From positions 1 through 64,000 of the forward strand of contig JAIQEY010000010.1 in assembly GCA_020073565.1 (NCBI GenBank): a DNA stretch of 64,000 nucleotides, written 5' to 3'. The DNA comes from Terriglobia bacterium (lineage in GTDB: Bacteria; Acidobacteriota; Terriglobia; Terriglobales; Acidobacteriaceae). A program made the translations under genes and the position numbers. Position 1 is the stretch's first letter. Every line of letters begins with the position of its first letter. A model generated the notes under the pieces. It was not told the origin of the DNA. It made no database searches and saw only the letters and a program-made list of their open reading frames with translations. Of the stretch, positions 55,100 through 63,470 are shown in pieces.

Positions 55100-56713
55100 C
55101 TACCCTTCCCAATTCCAATCCTGAAAGCGTCGTCGCAGCTCCGTCTTCAGGAGTTTCCCGGTCGAGGTGTGTGGAAGCTCATCGACTACTAAGAACGAGT
55201 CGGGCAATTGCCACTTGGCAAACCGATCGGAAAGAAATTTCCGGAGTCGGTCAGGATCGAGTTGCGCACCCTCTCTCAATGTTACAACTGCGATCGGCCG
55301 CTCCTGCCACCTGGGGTGAGGGACCGCTATGACCGCTGCTTCGCGCACGTCGGGATGCGCAACCAACGCGTTCTCCAGGTCCATCGAACTGATCCATTCT
55401 CCGCCAGACTTAATCAGATCTTTGGTGCGGTCCACGATTTTTAGGTAGCCCTCGCCATCAACCGTGCCGATATCGCCGGTGCGGAGCCAGCCGTCTTCGG
55501 TCCACTTGTCGGCTTCAGCGGCAAGATTGTAGTAGCTGGAGGCGACCCAAGCGCCCCGCAGCTGAACCTCGCCCATCGTCGCGCCGTCCCACGGAACGTC
55601 ACCGCTTTGATTCATGACTCTTCGCTCTACAAAGGGTACGGGTATCCCAGCCAGGGCCTTGATCTGATGGCGTTCTTCCGCGGGCCAGTCCTTCATGTGG
55701 GCTTTGAGTTGACTGGTGGTGGCCTGGGGGCTGCTTTCCGTCAGGCCCCAACCCTGCTCAAGACTCATGCCATGCTGATGGAGCTTGCGGACGAGCGTTA
55801 GTGGAGGCGCTGCGCCACCGACGAGTATCCGCATGGGACCAAGCGTCCACCGGCCAGGATGTTTGTCGAGCGCGTCAACAACGCTTAACCAGATGGTGGG
55901 AACGCCGCCGGCGACCGTGACGCGCTCTTGCTCGCAGAGGTCCAGAAGACTTTCGGGATCGAGATGAGGGCCGGGAAGAACTTGTTTCGCTCCCACCAGC
56001 GTGCTCGAAAAAGGAAGGCTCCAGCCATTTACGTGAAACATGGAGACAGCGGGCAGAACAGAGTCGGCATTGCAAATCGCGAAGTTATCCACGGTGGTCA
56101 GAAGAAAGGAATGCAGCACGACCGAGCGATGGGTATAGACGACGCCTTTGGGCGCGCCGGTGGTGCCGGAGGTGTAGCACATGGATGCGGCTTCGTTCTC
56201 GTCGAGGTCGGGATAGCGGAAGTTTCCGGCGGCTGTGGCCAGAAATTCCTCATAGCCTTCAAGTTCTCCAGTCGCCGAGGATGGGTCCCAGCGCACGACG
56301 AAGGCGCGCTCAAACTCGACTGAGTCCCGGATCTTCTCATAGAGAGGTAAGAGGACGTCGTCCACAATCAGAAAGCGATCGCCGGCGTGGTTGGCGATGC
56401 AGGCGATCTCCGATGGGGCGAGGCGAAGGTTCAGCGTGTGAAAAACTCCGCCGGCGATGGGAATCCCGAAGTAGGCTTCGAGATGCGCGTGGTGGTTCCA
56501 CATCAAGGTGGCGACCCGGTCTCCACGTTTGAGACCAGCTGTTTGCAGCGCTTCGGCCAAAGCTCGAGCCCGGCGGTAGAGATCGGCATAGGTGTATCGG
56601 TGCAGGGAGCGGTCGGGCCGGCGGGAAACAATCTCGACTCGCGGAAAGTACTTGCCAGCGCGCTCCAGAATGTGGACCAGCGTCAGCGGATATTGCATCA
56701 TTGTGCCTTGCAT
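55100..56713 (-). CDS. Acyl/aryl-CoA synthetase (AMP-forming)
   Basis: 537 residues from an ATG with AAGGA upstream. Signature motifs are [18 protein letters not shown] (A3), [15 protein letters not shown] with GWGLTESSP (A5), the [20 protein letters not shown] (A7-A8) and the catalytic Lys in [14 protein letters not shown]. It belongs to the long/medium-chain fatty-acid-CoA ligase branch. It is divergent from the TetR gene, and the TetR-type palindrome lies between them, so its expression is probably repressed by TetR. It could activate a fatty acid or an aryl-alkanoic acid such as a benzoylacetate. Confidence 0.9.
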   Translation of the reverse strand: MQGTMMQYPLTLVHILERAGKYFPRVEIVSRRPDRSLHRYTYADLYRRARALAEALQTAGLKRGDRVATLMWNHHAHLEAYFGIPIAGGVFHTLNLRLAPSEIACIANHAGDRFLIVDDVLLPLYEKIRDSVEFERAFVVRWDPSSATGELEGYEEFLATAAGNFRYPDLDENEAASMCYTSGTTGAPKGVVYTHRSVVLHSFLLTTVDNFAICNADSVLPAVSMFHVNGWSLPFSSTLVGAKQVLPGPHLDPESLLDLCEQERVTVAGGVPTIWLSVVDALDKHPGRWTLGPMRILVGGAAPPLTLVRKLHQHGMSLEQGWGLTESSPQATTSQLKAHMKDWPAEERHQIKALAGIPVPFVERRVMNQSGDVPWDGATMGEVQLRGAWVASSYYNLAAEADKWTEDGWLRTGDIGTVDGEGYLKIVDRTKDLIKSGGEWISSMDLENALVAHPDVREAAVIAVPHPRWQERPIAVVTLREGAQLDPDRLRKFLSDRFAKWQLPDSFLVVDELPHTSTGKLLKTELRRRFQDWNWEG

Positions 56714-56840
56714 GGAAGTCCTTGTAATGCCGTGGCCGGACTGAGGCCTCCGGTGAGCGCGAGACCTTGGATCGTACTCTCGATCGCCTCCTCCTTATTC
56801 TTGCCATCGGGGAGGAAGCGGGCCTAAGATGATGCGGAGA

Positions 56841-56858
56841 TAACGAACGTTCGCTCGA
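56841..56858. promoter_or_regulatory. TetR-type operator, site C (TetR/CoA-ligase intergenic region)
   Basis: TAACGAACGTTCGCTCGA ends three bases before the TetR ATG; CGAACGTTCG is a perfect 10-bp palindrome inside it. It is 16 of 18 identical to site B. Overlap with the TetR start suggests a leaderless, autorepressed transcript. Confidence 0.65.
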
Positions 56859-56861
56859 TCT

Positions 56862-57494
56862 ATGCCCCGATCTTCGTCCGCGCCCGAACCTCTGACACCG
56901 AATTCCGACAGTCGGTTCGATCGCCAACTCGCCAGAATCCTAGAACATGCGACCGCGATCTTCTATGAAAAAGGATATGAAGGCGCCTCGATGCGCGACC
57001 TCTCCCGGGTCAGCGGTCTGTCGCTGGCTGGCCTGTACTATTACTTCGATTCCAAGGAGCGGCTACTCTACCTGATCCAGAGGCACTTGTTCCTTTCGGT
57101 CATGGACCTGGTGCGGGAACGGTTGATGGACGAAAGCGATCCGGAGCAGCGCATTCGTATCTTTATCCGTACTCACTTGGAATACTTTCTTGCAAAACCC
57201 GAAGCGATGAAAGTGCTCTCCCATGAAGACGACGTGCTGAAAGAAGAATTGGGAACCGAGATCAGCAGTCTGAAGCGCCAGTACTACCGCTGTTGCGCCG
57301 ATCTGGTGGGGGCTCTGAAAACGGCCAAAGGGCTGCAATTCAATTCTCGAGTCGCCGCGCTCAGCCTGTTCGGCATGATGAATTGGATCCATACCTGGTA
57401 TAACCCGCGCGTGGATGGTGATGCCCAAACGGTCGCCGGGGAGATCGCCGATGTTTTTCTGCGCGGCATTTATTCGACCGCGATTCCCGCATGA
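56862..57494 (+). CDS. TetR-family transcriptional regulator (aryl/acyl-CoA type)
   Basis: 210 residues. HTH region: ARILEHATAIFYEKGYEGAS followed by MRDLSRVSGLSLAGLYYYFD and SKERLLYLI. The C-terminal ligand domain, with IRTHLEYFLAKPEAMKVLSH and LFGMMNWIHTWYNPRVDGD, is like the TetR_C domain of FadR/PaaR-type acyl-CoA sensors. No ribosome-binding site is visible before the ATG, because site C occupies that stretch. It is probably the repressor bound to sites A, B and C. It converges with the thiolase gene, leaving 12 bases between them. Confidence 0.9.
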   Translation: MPRSSSAPEPLTPNSDSRFDRQLARILEHATAIFYEKGYEGASMRDLSRVSGLSLAGLYYYFDSKERLLYLIQRHLFLSVMDLVRERLMDESDPEQRIRIFIRTHLEYFLAKPEAMKVLSHEDDVLKEELGTEISSLKRQYYRCCADLVGALKTAKGLQFNSRVAALSLFGMMNWIHTWYNPRVDGDAQTVAGEIADVFLRGIYSTAIPA

Positions 57495-57506
57495 GGGACG
57501 TCCGCG

Positions 57507-58745
57507 TCAATTGCCTGGATTCTCCAGCAGCAGGGCGATTCCCTGCCCCCCACCGATGCATGCGGACGCAATTCCGAAGCGTCCGCCAGAGCGCTTCAAT
57601 TCGCGGGCGATAGTGATTGCGAGCCTTACTCCCGTCGCGCCGAGCGGATGGCCAATGGCAATCGCCCCCCCGTTCACGTTCAGCTTGGAACGATCCAATC
57701 CCAGTTCCTGCTGGCATGCGAGTACTTGGGCTGCGAAGGCTTCGTTAATTTCAAGACGGTCGATCTGCTGCAGCTTCATTCCCGCGAAGTCGAGAAGACT
57801 CTGAATGGCTGGCACCGGTCCGATTCCCATAAGTTCGGGCGGAACACCGACTACAGTTCCCGCCACCACCTTGGCCAGAGCTGGCTTTTCGGTGCGGCGT
57901 GAATAGTTGCCCGAAGCGACCAACGTAGCGGCTGCTCCGTCCACGATGGCTGAGCTGTTTCCTCCGGTCTGCACTCCACCGAAAGACGGCTTGAGCTTGG
58001 CTAGAACTTCCAGCGGTGAAGGCCGGATGTGGGTGTCCTGTTCCAGTTTCTCGGTGCCTCGCGCCAGTTTTATGCCGCGCGGTTGATAACCTGCGAGTTC
58101 GAAACTCTCGTTGACCAGCGGCACGATCTCGCCGCTCAGGAAGCAGCTCTTTTGGGCAGCCAAGGCGCGGGCAAAACTCTCGGCGGCAAATTCGTCGGCC
58201 TCTTCCCTTGAAATGTGGCGCTGGCGAGCCAGCTTCTCTGTGCTGCCGCCCATAGTCTCGTTCGGGCACGTGTCTAACAAGGCCTCCCACAGGAAGTCCT
58301 TGAATTCCACTTGTCCCATGCGGAATCCGCTGCGGTGAGTGTAGGCAGCGATTGGGTTCCGCGACATGGATTCGGTTCCCACCACGAGTCCGAGTTGCGC
58401 TTTGCCGAGCTGAATTGAGTCCGCCGCGGTCAAGATCGCTTCGATGCCGGTACCGCACACGCGCTGCACCATGTGCGCCGGCACTTCGATCGGGACGCCG
58501 GAGTAAAGCCCGATATGACGCGGCAAGACGTACGCGTCAAACGAGGCTTGCGCCATGTTTCCCGCGACCACCAGATTGACTTCTTTGGGTGGTACGCCGG
58601 TCCGCTGGAAGATCGCGCGGGCTGCCTTGATGCCGAGGTCGGTAGGAGACACCAGTCCCAACACGCCGCCGTAGTCCGCCAACGGCGTGCGAACGCCGTC
58701 GAGGAGCCAGATGTCGTCATAGCGCGCTCTCAGGCCTGCGGTCAT
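57507..58745 (-). CDS. Acetyl-CoA C-acyltransferase (thiolase)
   Basis: 412 residues. Catalytic residues visible: acyl-accepting C97 in QRVCGTG, H366 in [10 protein letters not shown] and C396 in [10 protein letters not shown]. The [10 protein letters not shown] motif is also in place. N-terminus has [20 protein letters not shown], a typical thiolase fold start. It cleaves or forms 3-oxoacyl-CoA; in this cluster it would split an aroylacetyl-CoA into aroyl-CoA and acetyl-CoA. Its ATG overlaps the stop of the HxlR gene (ATGA), so the two are coupled. Ordinary acetoacetyl-CoA or fatty-acid thiolysis is the alternative. Confidence 0.92.
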   Translation of the reverse strand: MTAGLRARYDDIWLLDGVRTPLADYGGVLGLVSPTDLGIKAARAIFQRTGVPPKEVNLVVAGNMAQASFDAYVLPRHIGLYSGVPIEVPAHMVQRVCGTGIEAILTAADSIQLGKAQLGLVVGTESMSRNPIAAYTHRSGFRMGQVEFKDFLWEALLDTCPNETMGGSTEKLARQRHISREEADEFAAESFARALAAQKSCFLSGEIVPLVNESFELAGYQPRGIKLARGTEKLEQDTHIRPSPLEVLAKLKPSFGGVQTGGNSSAIVDGAAATLVASGNYSRRTEKPALAKVVAGTVVGVPPELMGIGPVPAIQSLLDFAGMKLQQIDRLEINEAFAAQVLACQQELGLDRSKLNVNGGAIAIGHPLGATGVRLAITIARELKRSGGRFGIASACIGGGQGIALLLENPGN

Positions 58746-59200
58746 AGAGGTCGATTGCTGCGCATTGCCTGCGACGGATCAATCGGCCGCGGCATGGGCA
58801 GCACAGGAACTCCATTGGGAATGGGAGGCGGCGTGGTGACAGCTAGCTCCTCGTGACTTGCGTGCGCCTTAGCCAAGCCATAGCGGGCACGGTGCCGGTT
58901 TCCCCAGGCTGACATCAGTTTGAGAATGGGTTTCAGAGTTTCCCCGTGCCGGGTGAGAGAGTATTCCACGCGTGGCGGCACCTCGGGATAGACTTTGCGA
59001 CGGATGATTTCGTCTCGTTCCAGCTCTCGCAGGTGCTGGGTGAGCATCTTCTTGGTCAATTGTGGAATCAGCCGCTTGAGCTCGCTGAAACGCCGGGTGT
59101 GTCCTTCCAAGTAGAAAAGGATGAGAGGCTTCCACTTGCCGCCGATGATGTCAGTGGTCAGCTTTACAGGACAATAGAATTCTTCCATGGCAGTCCCCAA
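58742..59200 (-). CDS. HxlR-family transcriptional regulator
   Basis: 152 residues. The winged-helix core is [20 protein letters not shown] with [39 protein letters not shown] and [16 protein letters not shown], typical HxlR/DUF24. The short C-terminal tail is Pro-rich ([18 protein letters not shown]). HxlR proteins react to aldehydes or redox stress in several bacteria. It is the first gene of a coupled HxlR-thiolase pair and is divergent from the saccharopine-dehydrogenase-like gene. The inverted repeat in the shared promoter region is a likely operator. Confidence 0.9.
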   Translation of the reverse strand: MGTAMEEFYCPVKLTTDIIGGKWKPLILFYLEGHTRRFSELKRLIPQLTKKMLTQHLRELERDEIIRRKVYPEVPPRVEYSLTRHGETLKPILKLMSAWGNRHRARYGLAKAHASHEELAVTTPPPIPNGVPVLPMPRPIDPSQAMRSNRPL

Positions 59201-59231
59201 CAGGTACCCCAGGTTACCGAAATGTGCCTAC

Positions 59232-59273
59232 TAGCCAAAAAGACACTTTTGCCTAGAATAGGCGCTTTGGCTA
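59232..59273. promoter_or_regulatory. Long inverted repeat, likely HxlR operator
   Basis: TAGCCAAA at 59232-59239 and TTTGGCTA at 59266-59273 form a perfect 8-bp inverted repeat with a 26-base spacing. Inside it CCTA-GAA-TAGG is a shorter dyad. The site is in the 149-base divergent gap between the HxlR and reductase genes. Confidence 0.5.
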
Positions 59274-59349
59274 TAGAGAATACCTGATTCCAAGGGTCTT
59301 GAAAATACCGTCGGGTAGGGTTAGGGACTCACATTTAGGGACACAAACA

Positions 59350-60462
59350 ATGAGCGACAAGAGGCCGGTGGTCATCTACGGCGCAAATGGCTTTTCTGGA
59401 CGGTTGGTAGCGGAATTCCTGCGCGAGTTCAACATTTCTTTCATCGCGGCGGGCCGCAGCCGTGCCCGGCTCGAGGAAGTAATGAATCACGTGCCCGGGA
59501 TCGAGACCGCTGACTATGAAATTGTCGAAACCGCAGGTTCCGAAGAGGAGCTCGCCCAACTTTTTTCTGGAGCCAAGGTCGTCTGTAACACGGTCGGCCC
59601 ATTTATCTACAACGGACCGCGCGTGATCGAAGCCGCGCTGGAGGCGGGATGCCACTATCTGGATATCGGCGGCGAGCAGGCATGGTTGCGGCAAGTGTCG
59701 GAAAAGTGGGGTGAGCGCTTCGCAAAACGCGGACTGCTAGCTGCGCCCGCTACTGCGTTCATGTCGGCGGTTAGCGATTCTGCGGCGCGCCTTTGTCTGG
59801 AGAGCGGCGCCATTGATACGCTCGAGATTCTCACCATGTTCAAGGGCAATCCCACGTTTGGATCAACACAAACGATTTTTGCGGTGATTCAGACCGAGGC
59901 GTACTACCTGGAGCAGAATCAGTACAAGCCCTGGCCACGCGCCACGCGCTACGAAGTCGCCGTGCCCGGTACCATTCAGATGCAACTCGCCCTGGCGTGG
60001 GGCGGCTTTCCGCATCCGGTGTGGTTCAAAGGTCATCCGCAGGTAGCGAATGTTCGGTCCTTCGGAGGATTGCTCGACCGTCAAATCATGGAAGGGATCG
60101 CGGCGACAGAGAAAGTCTTTGAGGAGCAGATTCGGCCGCTGCCGCGCCCGGAACAGGAAAAGCGTCTGGCGGAGATGGCCAGTGCGGTGCAAGGTGGCAC
60201 ACCCCCGCGCGAGAATTCCCGGGAGCACCGCACCATTGATGTTGTGGTCGGGCGTGGCAGTACCGATCATGTGCAGTGCACGGTGTTTGGGACCTGTTGT
60301 TACCGCCAGACTGGACTGATTCAGGCATTTGCGGCGCAACAATTGGTCCGCGCGGCTCCGCGCAAGGTCGGGTTTGCGTCGGCGGCGGAGGCATTTGGCG
60401 CGCGGGAGATTCTTCGGGTTCTTGAAAGCCGGGGTCTCTCGAAAGCAAGAATGTCGTGCTGA
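59350..60462 (+). CDS. Saccharopine dehydrogenase-like NAD(P)-binding protein
   Basis: 370 residues from the ATG at 59350. N-terminal Rossmann motif VVIYGANGFSGRLVAEFL (about residues 7-24), then VVCNTVGPFIYNGPRVIEAA and CHYLDIGGEQAWLRQV, the Sacchrp_dh_NADP pattern also found in trans-acting enoyl reductases. The C-terminal half (GGFPHPVWFKGHPQVANVRS) is less typical. It probably reduces or oxidises a CoA- or acid-bound intermediate with NAD(P)H. It is divergent from HxlR and 92 bases before the next CoA ligase. The exact reaction is unknown. Confidence 0.8.
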   Translation: MSDKRPVVIYGANGFSGRLVAEFLREFNISFIAAGRSRARLEEVMNHVPGIETADYEIVETAGSEEELAQLFSGAKVVCNTVGPFIYNGPRVIEAALEAGCHYLDIGGEQAWLRQVSEKWGERFAKRGLLAAPATAFMSAVSDSAARLCLESGAIDTLEILTMFKGNPTFGSTQTIFAVIQTEAYYLEQNQYKPWPRATRYEVAVPGTIQMQLALAWGGFPHPVWFKGHPQVANVRSFGGLLDRQIMEGIAATEKVFEEQIRPLPRPEQEKRLAEMASAVQGGTPPRENSREHRTIDVVVGRGSTDHVQCTVFGTCCYRQTGLIQAFAAQQLVRAAPRKVGFASAAEAFGAREILRVLESRGLSKARMSC

Positions 60463-60554
60463 TCTGACACGAAACCGGGCCGGACGTGTATGTTCGGCGA
60501 TCAGCAACGGAAAGGCGGCAAGCCGCGTCTCTACAGCATGTTCCTTCAGAAGTC

Positions 60555-62123
60555 ATGCGAGCGATCGACTACTTCGACAAGAGCGCCGAGATTTATTCTG
60601 ACCGGATCGCGATCCAAGACGGCGATACCCGGTACTCCTATGCTGAGACGCGTTGTTCGAGCGAGCGGATCGCGCGCGCCATGTGGGCGAATGGCTTAAC
60701 GAGCGAACAGCGAGCCGCCATCTACTCGCAAAATCATCCGGCCGTACTGTTCTGCATGCTGGGCATTCTGCGGGCTGGCGCAGCATGGGTCCCAATCAAC
60801 TTTCGCAATGCTACCGACGCGAATGTCGAGTACTTGAACTATTCGGAAACGGCCTGGCTTTTCTACCACAGCCGATTTCGGGACGAGGCGAGCAAGATCA
60901 AGGATCGGGTCCGCTCATTAAAACATTTGATCTGTCTCGATGCGGACGACGGAGACAATCCTTCGCTCGCAAGTTTCCTGGCACACGGCGCCGACGCACA
61001 AGAACCGGACTGGGCCGATGCTCACGGCAACCTGGATCGCATGATGGGATTGGTGCCCACCGGCGGCACGACCGGTCCCGCCCGCGGGGTCCGCGTTACG
61101 AACCTCGCCTGGGGCACGATGACAGAGATGGCCACGCATTACTGGAGAGGCAGCGACTGCGCTCCGATATGCTTGTGCACCGCGCCTTTGTCTCACGCAG
61201 CCGGGGTCGTGGCGTTCACGATGTTTGCGCTCGCGGGAACGAACGTTATCCTGCCCGGCTTTGATGCGCTGGCTGTTTTGCGCGCGATCGAGCAGTTCCG
61301 TGTGACGCACCTTTTCCTTCCCCCGACTGCGTTCTATGCTCTACTGGCGCACCCAGAAGTGGGCAAATTCGACTACTCCAGTCTGCGGATCTTTCTTCTG
61401 GCGGGTTCACCAGTATCTCCTGACAAGTTCAACAAGGGCGTGGAAATCTTCGGACCTTGCATGTGCCAGTCTTATGGGCAGACCGAAGCGCCAATGCTTC
61501 TGACCTTTCTGGACCCAGCCACGACAGCAGCGGCAGCGGCCGGCGATCACCCGGAGCGTCTTCGCAGCTGTGGCAAGCCAACCTCGGCGGTGCGGGTTGC
61601 CATCATGAACGACGCCGGCAAGATTCTTCCGCCGCGCCAATGCGGAGAGATCGTGGCGCGCGGGACGCTGGTTGCTGGCGGCTATCACAATCTGCCCGAA
61701 GCCACGGCGGAAATCCGAGCCTACGGCTGGCATCACACCGGCGACGTTGGCTACATCGATGAGGACGGATACGTGTACATCGTCGACCGCAAGAAAGACA
61801 TGATCATCAGCGGCGGTTTCAATGTATATTGCGCGGAAGTCGAATCGGCCATCATGGCATTGCCGGAGGTTCAAGAGTGCGCTGTGATTGGAGTGCCCGA
61901 CGAGAAGTGGGGTGAGGCGGTCAAGGCCATTGTTGTCCTGAAGGATGGTGAGTCGCTGAACGAGGACGCTGTCCTCACCCACTGCAAGGCGACGCTGGGC
62001 AGCGTGAAGTCTCCCAAGTCGGTGGAGTTCTGGCGAGAGATCCCCAAGACTCCGGCCGGGAAGTTAGACCGCAAGACGATGCGCAAGCCCTATTGGGCCG
62101 CCGCGGATCGCGAAGTTCATTGA
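60555..62123 (+). CDS. AMP-dependent acyl/aryl-CoA synthetase
   Basis: 522 residues from the ATG at 60555. Motifs: VPTGGTTGPARGVRVTN (P-loop variant, with R in place of K), CQSYGQTEAPML, GWHHTGDVGYIDEDGYVYIV and DRKKDMIISGGFNVYCAEVE, and the C-terminal catalytic Lys in TPAGKLDRKTMRKPYW. It resembles medium/long-chain and aryl acid ligases. Followed at 43 bases by a lipoyl protein and the 2-oxoacid-dehydrogenase genes on the same strand. It could activate an aryl acid arising from the Apc route or a fatty acid. Confidence 0.9.
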   Translation: MRAIDYFDKSAEIYSDRIAIQDGDTRYSYAETRCSSERIARAMWANGLTSEQRAAIYSQNHPAVLFCMLGILRAGAAWVPINFRNATDANVEYLNYSETAWLFYHSRFRDEASKIKDRVRSLKHLICLDADDGDNPSLASFLAHGADAQEPDWADAHGNLDRMMGLVPTGGTTGPARGVRVTNLAWGTMTEMATHYWRGSDCAPICLCTAPLSHAAGVVAFTMFALAGTNVILPGFDALAVLRAIEQFRVTHLFLPPTAFYALLAHPEVGKFDYSSLRIFLLAGSPVSPDKFNKGVEIFGPCMCQSYGQTEAPMLLTFLDPATTAAAAAGDHPERLRSCGKPTSAVRVAIMNDAGKILPPRQCGEIVARGTLVAGGYHNLPEATAEIRAYGWHHTGDVGYIDEDGYVYIVDRKKDMIISGGFNVYCAEVESAIMALPEVQECAVIGVPDEKWGEAVKAIVVLKDGESLNEDAVLTHCKATLGSVKSPKSVEFWREIPKTPAGKLDRKTMRKPYWAAADREVH

Positions 62124-62166
62124 GAGCTGCTGTAAGAGGCTGGGGAGGTCTGTCATTATCACCACG

Positions 62167-62421
62167 TTGAAAGTCCCGAAGGCTGGCGGGATTCCTACGA
62201 CCAAGGCTAGCGTCCTGCGCTGGCTCAAGCACGAGGGAGATTCCATTCGCCCAGGCGATCCAGTCGTCGAGCTTGAGACCGACAAGGTGAGTTACGAACT
62301 GGAATCTCCGACGGAAGGGACTCTGCTGAAGATCATCGCGGAAGAGAATACGCAGGTTCCGGTGGGCGGGCCATTGTGCCAGATCGGCCAGCCGGGTGAT
62401 TCTGTGTCGTCAAAGGAGTGA
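62167..62421 (+). CDS. Stand-alone lipoyl/biotinyl carrier domain protein
   Basis: 84 residues made up of a single lipoyl domain: LKVPKAGGIPTTKASVLRWL, then HEGDSIRPGD and the attachment motif LETDKVSYELESP with Lys in DKV, ending QIGQPGDSVS. No peripheral-subunit-binding or catalytic E2 domain is attached. The start is odd: the TTG used here is 18 bases from GGGGAGG, whereas an ATT at 62155 would have normal spacing and give MITTLKVPKAGG. It is three bases before the E1 alpha gene, so it belongs to the E1 operon. The E2 catalytic domain, if any, must lie further downstream or elsewhere. Confidence 0.8.
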   Translation: MKVPKAGGIPTTKASVLRWLKHEGDSIRPGDPVVELETDKVSYELESPTEGTLLKIIAEENTQVPVGGPLCQIGQPGDSVSSKE

Positions 62422-62424
62422 TGT

Positions 62425-63462
62425 ATGCCAATACCAATGAGAGAAGACCTGGGAAACGATCGGCTGATCTGGATGTACAGGCAGATGGCCCGTATTCGCG
62501 AGTTTGAGGAGCACGTGAAGCGCACTTTCCTGGAACATCCGGGAGCGATGCGCGGGCACACGCACTTGGCCGATGGAGCGGAGGCTTCCATCGTTGGAGC
62601 ACTGGCCACGCGTCACGCGAACGATCTGGCCATGCCCAGCTACCGTTGCCACGCGCAGCCGATCGTGCTGGGAACGCCGCCACGAAAAATGATGGCCGAA
62701 CTCTATGGCCGGAAAGACGGGTTGTGCAAGGGGTTTGGCGGGTCTATGCACCTTTCGGATCCGGCAAATCATTTTCCGGGTACGTCGGGCATTGTGGGCC
62801 AGAGCATCGCGCATGCCGCCGGGGCCGCACTGACCGCTCAGGTCAAAAAGACCGGCCAAGTCGTCTATTGCTTTTTCGGAGATGGCGCCGCCAAACAAGG
62901 AGCATTTTTCGAAACGTTGAACCTGGCGGCCGTGTGGAAGTTACCGGTCGTTTTCATCCTCGAAAACAACGAATACCAGGCCTACACGCATATCAGCCTG
63001 GAAGATGCTAACTACATGGCGGGGGATCCGCTTTCGAAGAAGGCTGCGGCGTTCAGTATTCCGGGCGTGACCGTGGATGGCACCGATCCGCTGAAGGTCT
63101 ATGACGAAGTGAGGAAAGCCGCGGCTCGTGCCCGTGCCGGAGACGGCCCGAGTCTCATCGAGTCCAAGTTCTATCGCTTCAGCGCGCACGGCAATGCCAT
63201 CACGGTGCCGCCCGCGCCCACGCAGTTCCCTGAGCATGAGGCGGTGGGCGTCTATGGCAACAAGGACGAGTACAAGGCAGCCCGGGAGCGGGATCCAAAC
63301 AAGCTCTTCCGAGCCTTGCTGCTCGGTCAGGGTGTGCTCACAGAAGCCGATGCGAAAAAAATCGAAGACGCAGCGCGCGCAGAAATGGATGACGCGGTGG
63401 CCTTTGCCCTAGCCAGCCCGTTGCCGTCGCCGGAGGAAGCGACCAACTACGTGTACGCATAG
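62425..63462 (+). CDS. 2-oxoacid dehydrogenase (acetoin/pyruvate-type) E1 component, alpha subunit
   Basis: 345 residues from an ATG with AAGGAG upstream. RQMARIREFEEHVKRTFLE, then MRGHTHLADGAEASIVGALA, the ThDP motif FFGDGAAKQGAFFETLNLAA ending in ILENNEYQAYTHI, and a C-terminal helix. It is the ThDP-binding alpha chain of a pyruvate/acetoin/branched-chain-type dehydrogenase. With E1 beta and the small lipoyl protein it would oxidatively decarboxylate a 2-oxoacid or acetoin to an acyl group on lipoate. Next to aromatic CoA genes, an unusual substrate is possible. Confidence 0.9.
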   Translation: MPIPMREDLGNDRLIWMYRQMARIREFEEHVKRTFLEHPGAMRGHTHLADGAEASIVGALATRHANDLAMPSYRCHAQPIVLGTPPRKMMAELYGRKDGLCKGFGGSMHLSDPANHFPGTSGIVGQSIAHAAGAALTAQVKKTGQVVYCFFGDGAAKQGAFFETLNLAAVWKLPVVFILENNEYQAYTHISLEDANYMAGDPLSKKAAAFSIPGVTVDGTDPLKVYDEVRKAAARARAGDGPSLIESKFYRFSAHGNAITVPPAPTQFPEHEAVGVYGNKDEYKAARERDPNKLFRALLLGQGVLTEADAKKIEDAARAEMDDAVAFALASPLPSPEEATNYVYA

Positions 63463-63470
63463 GAGATCGT

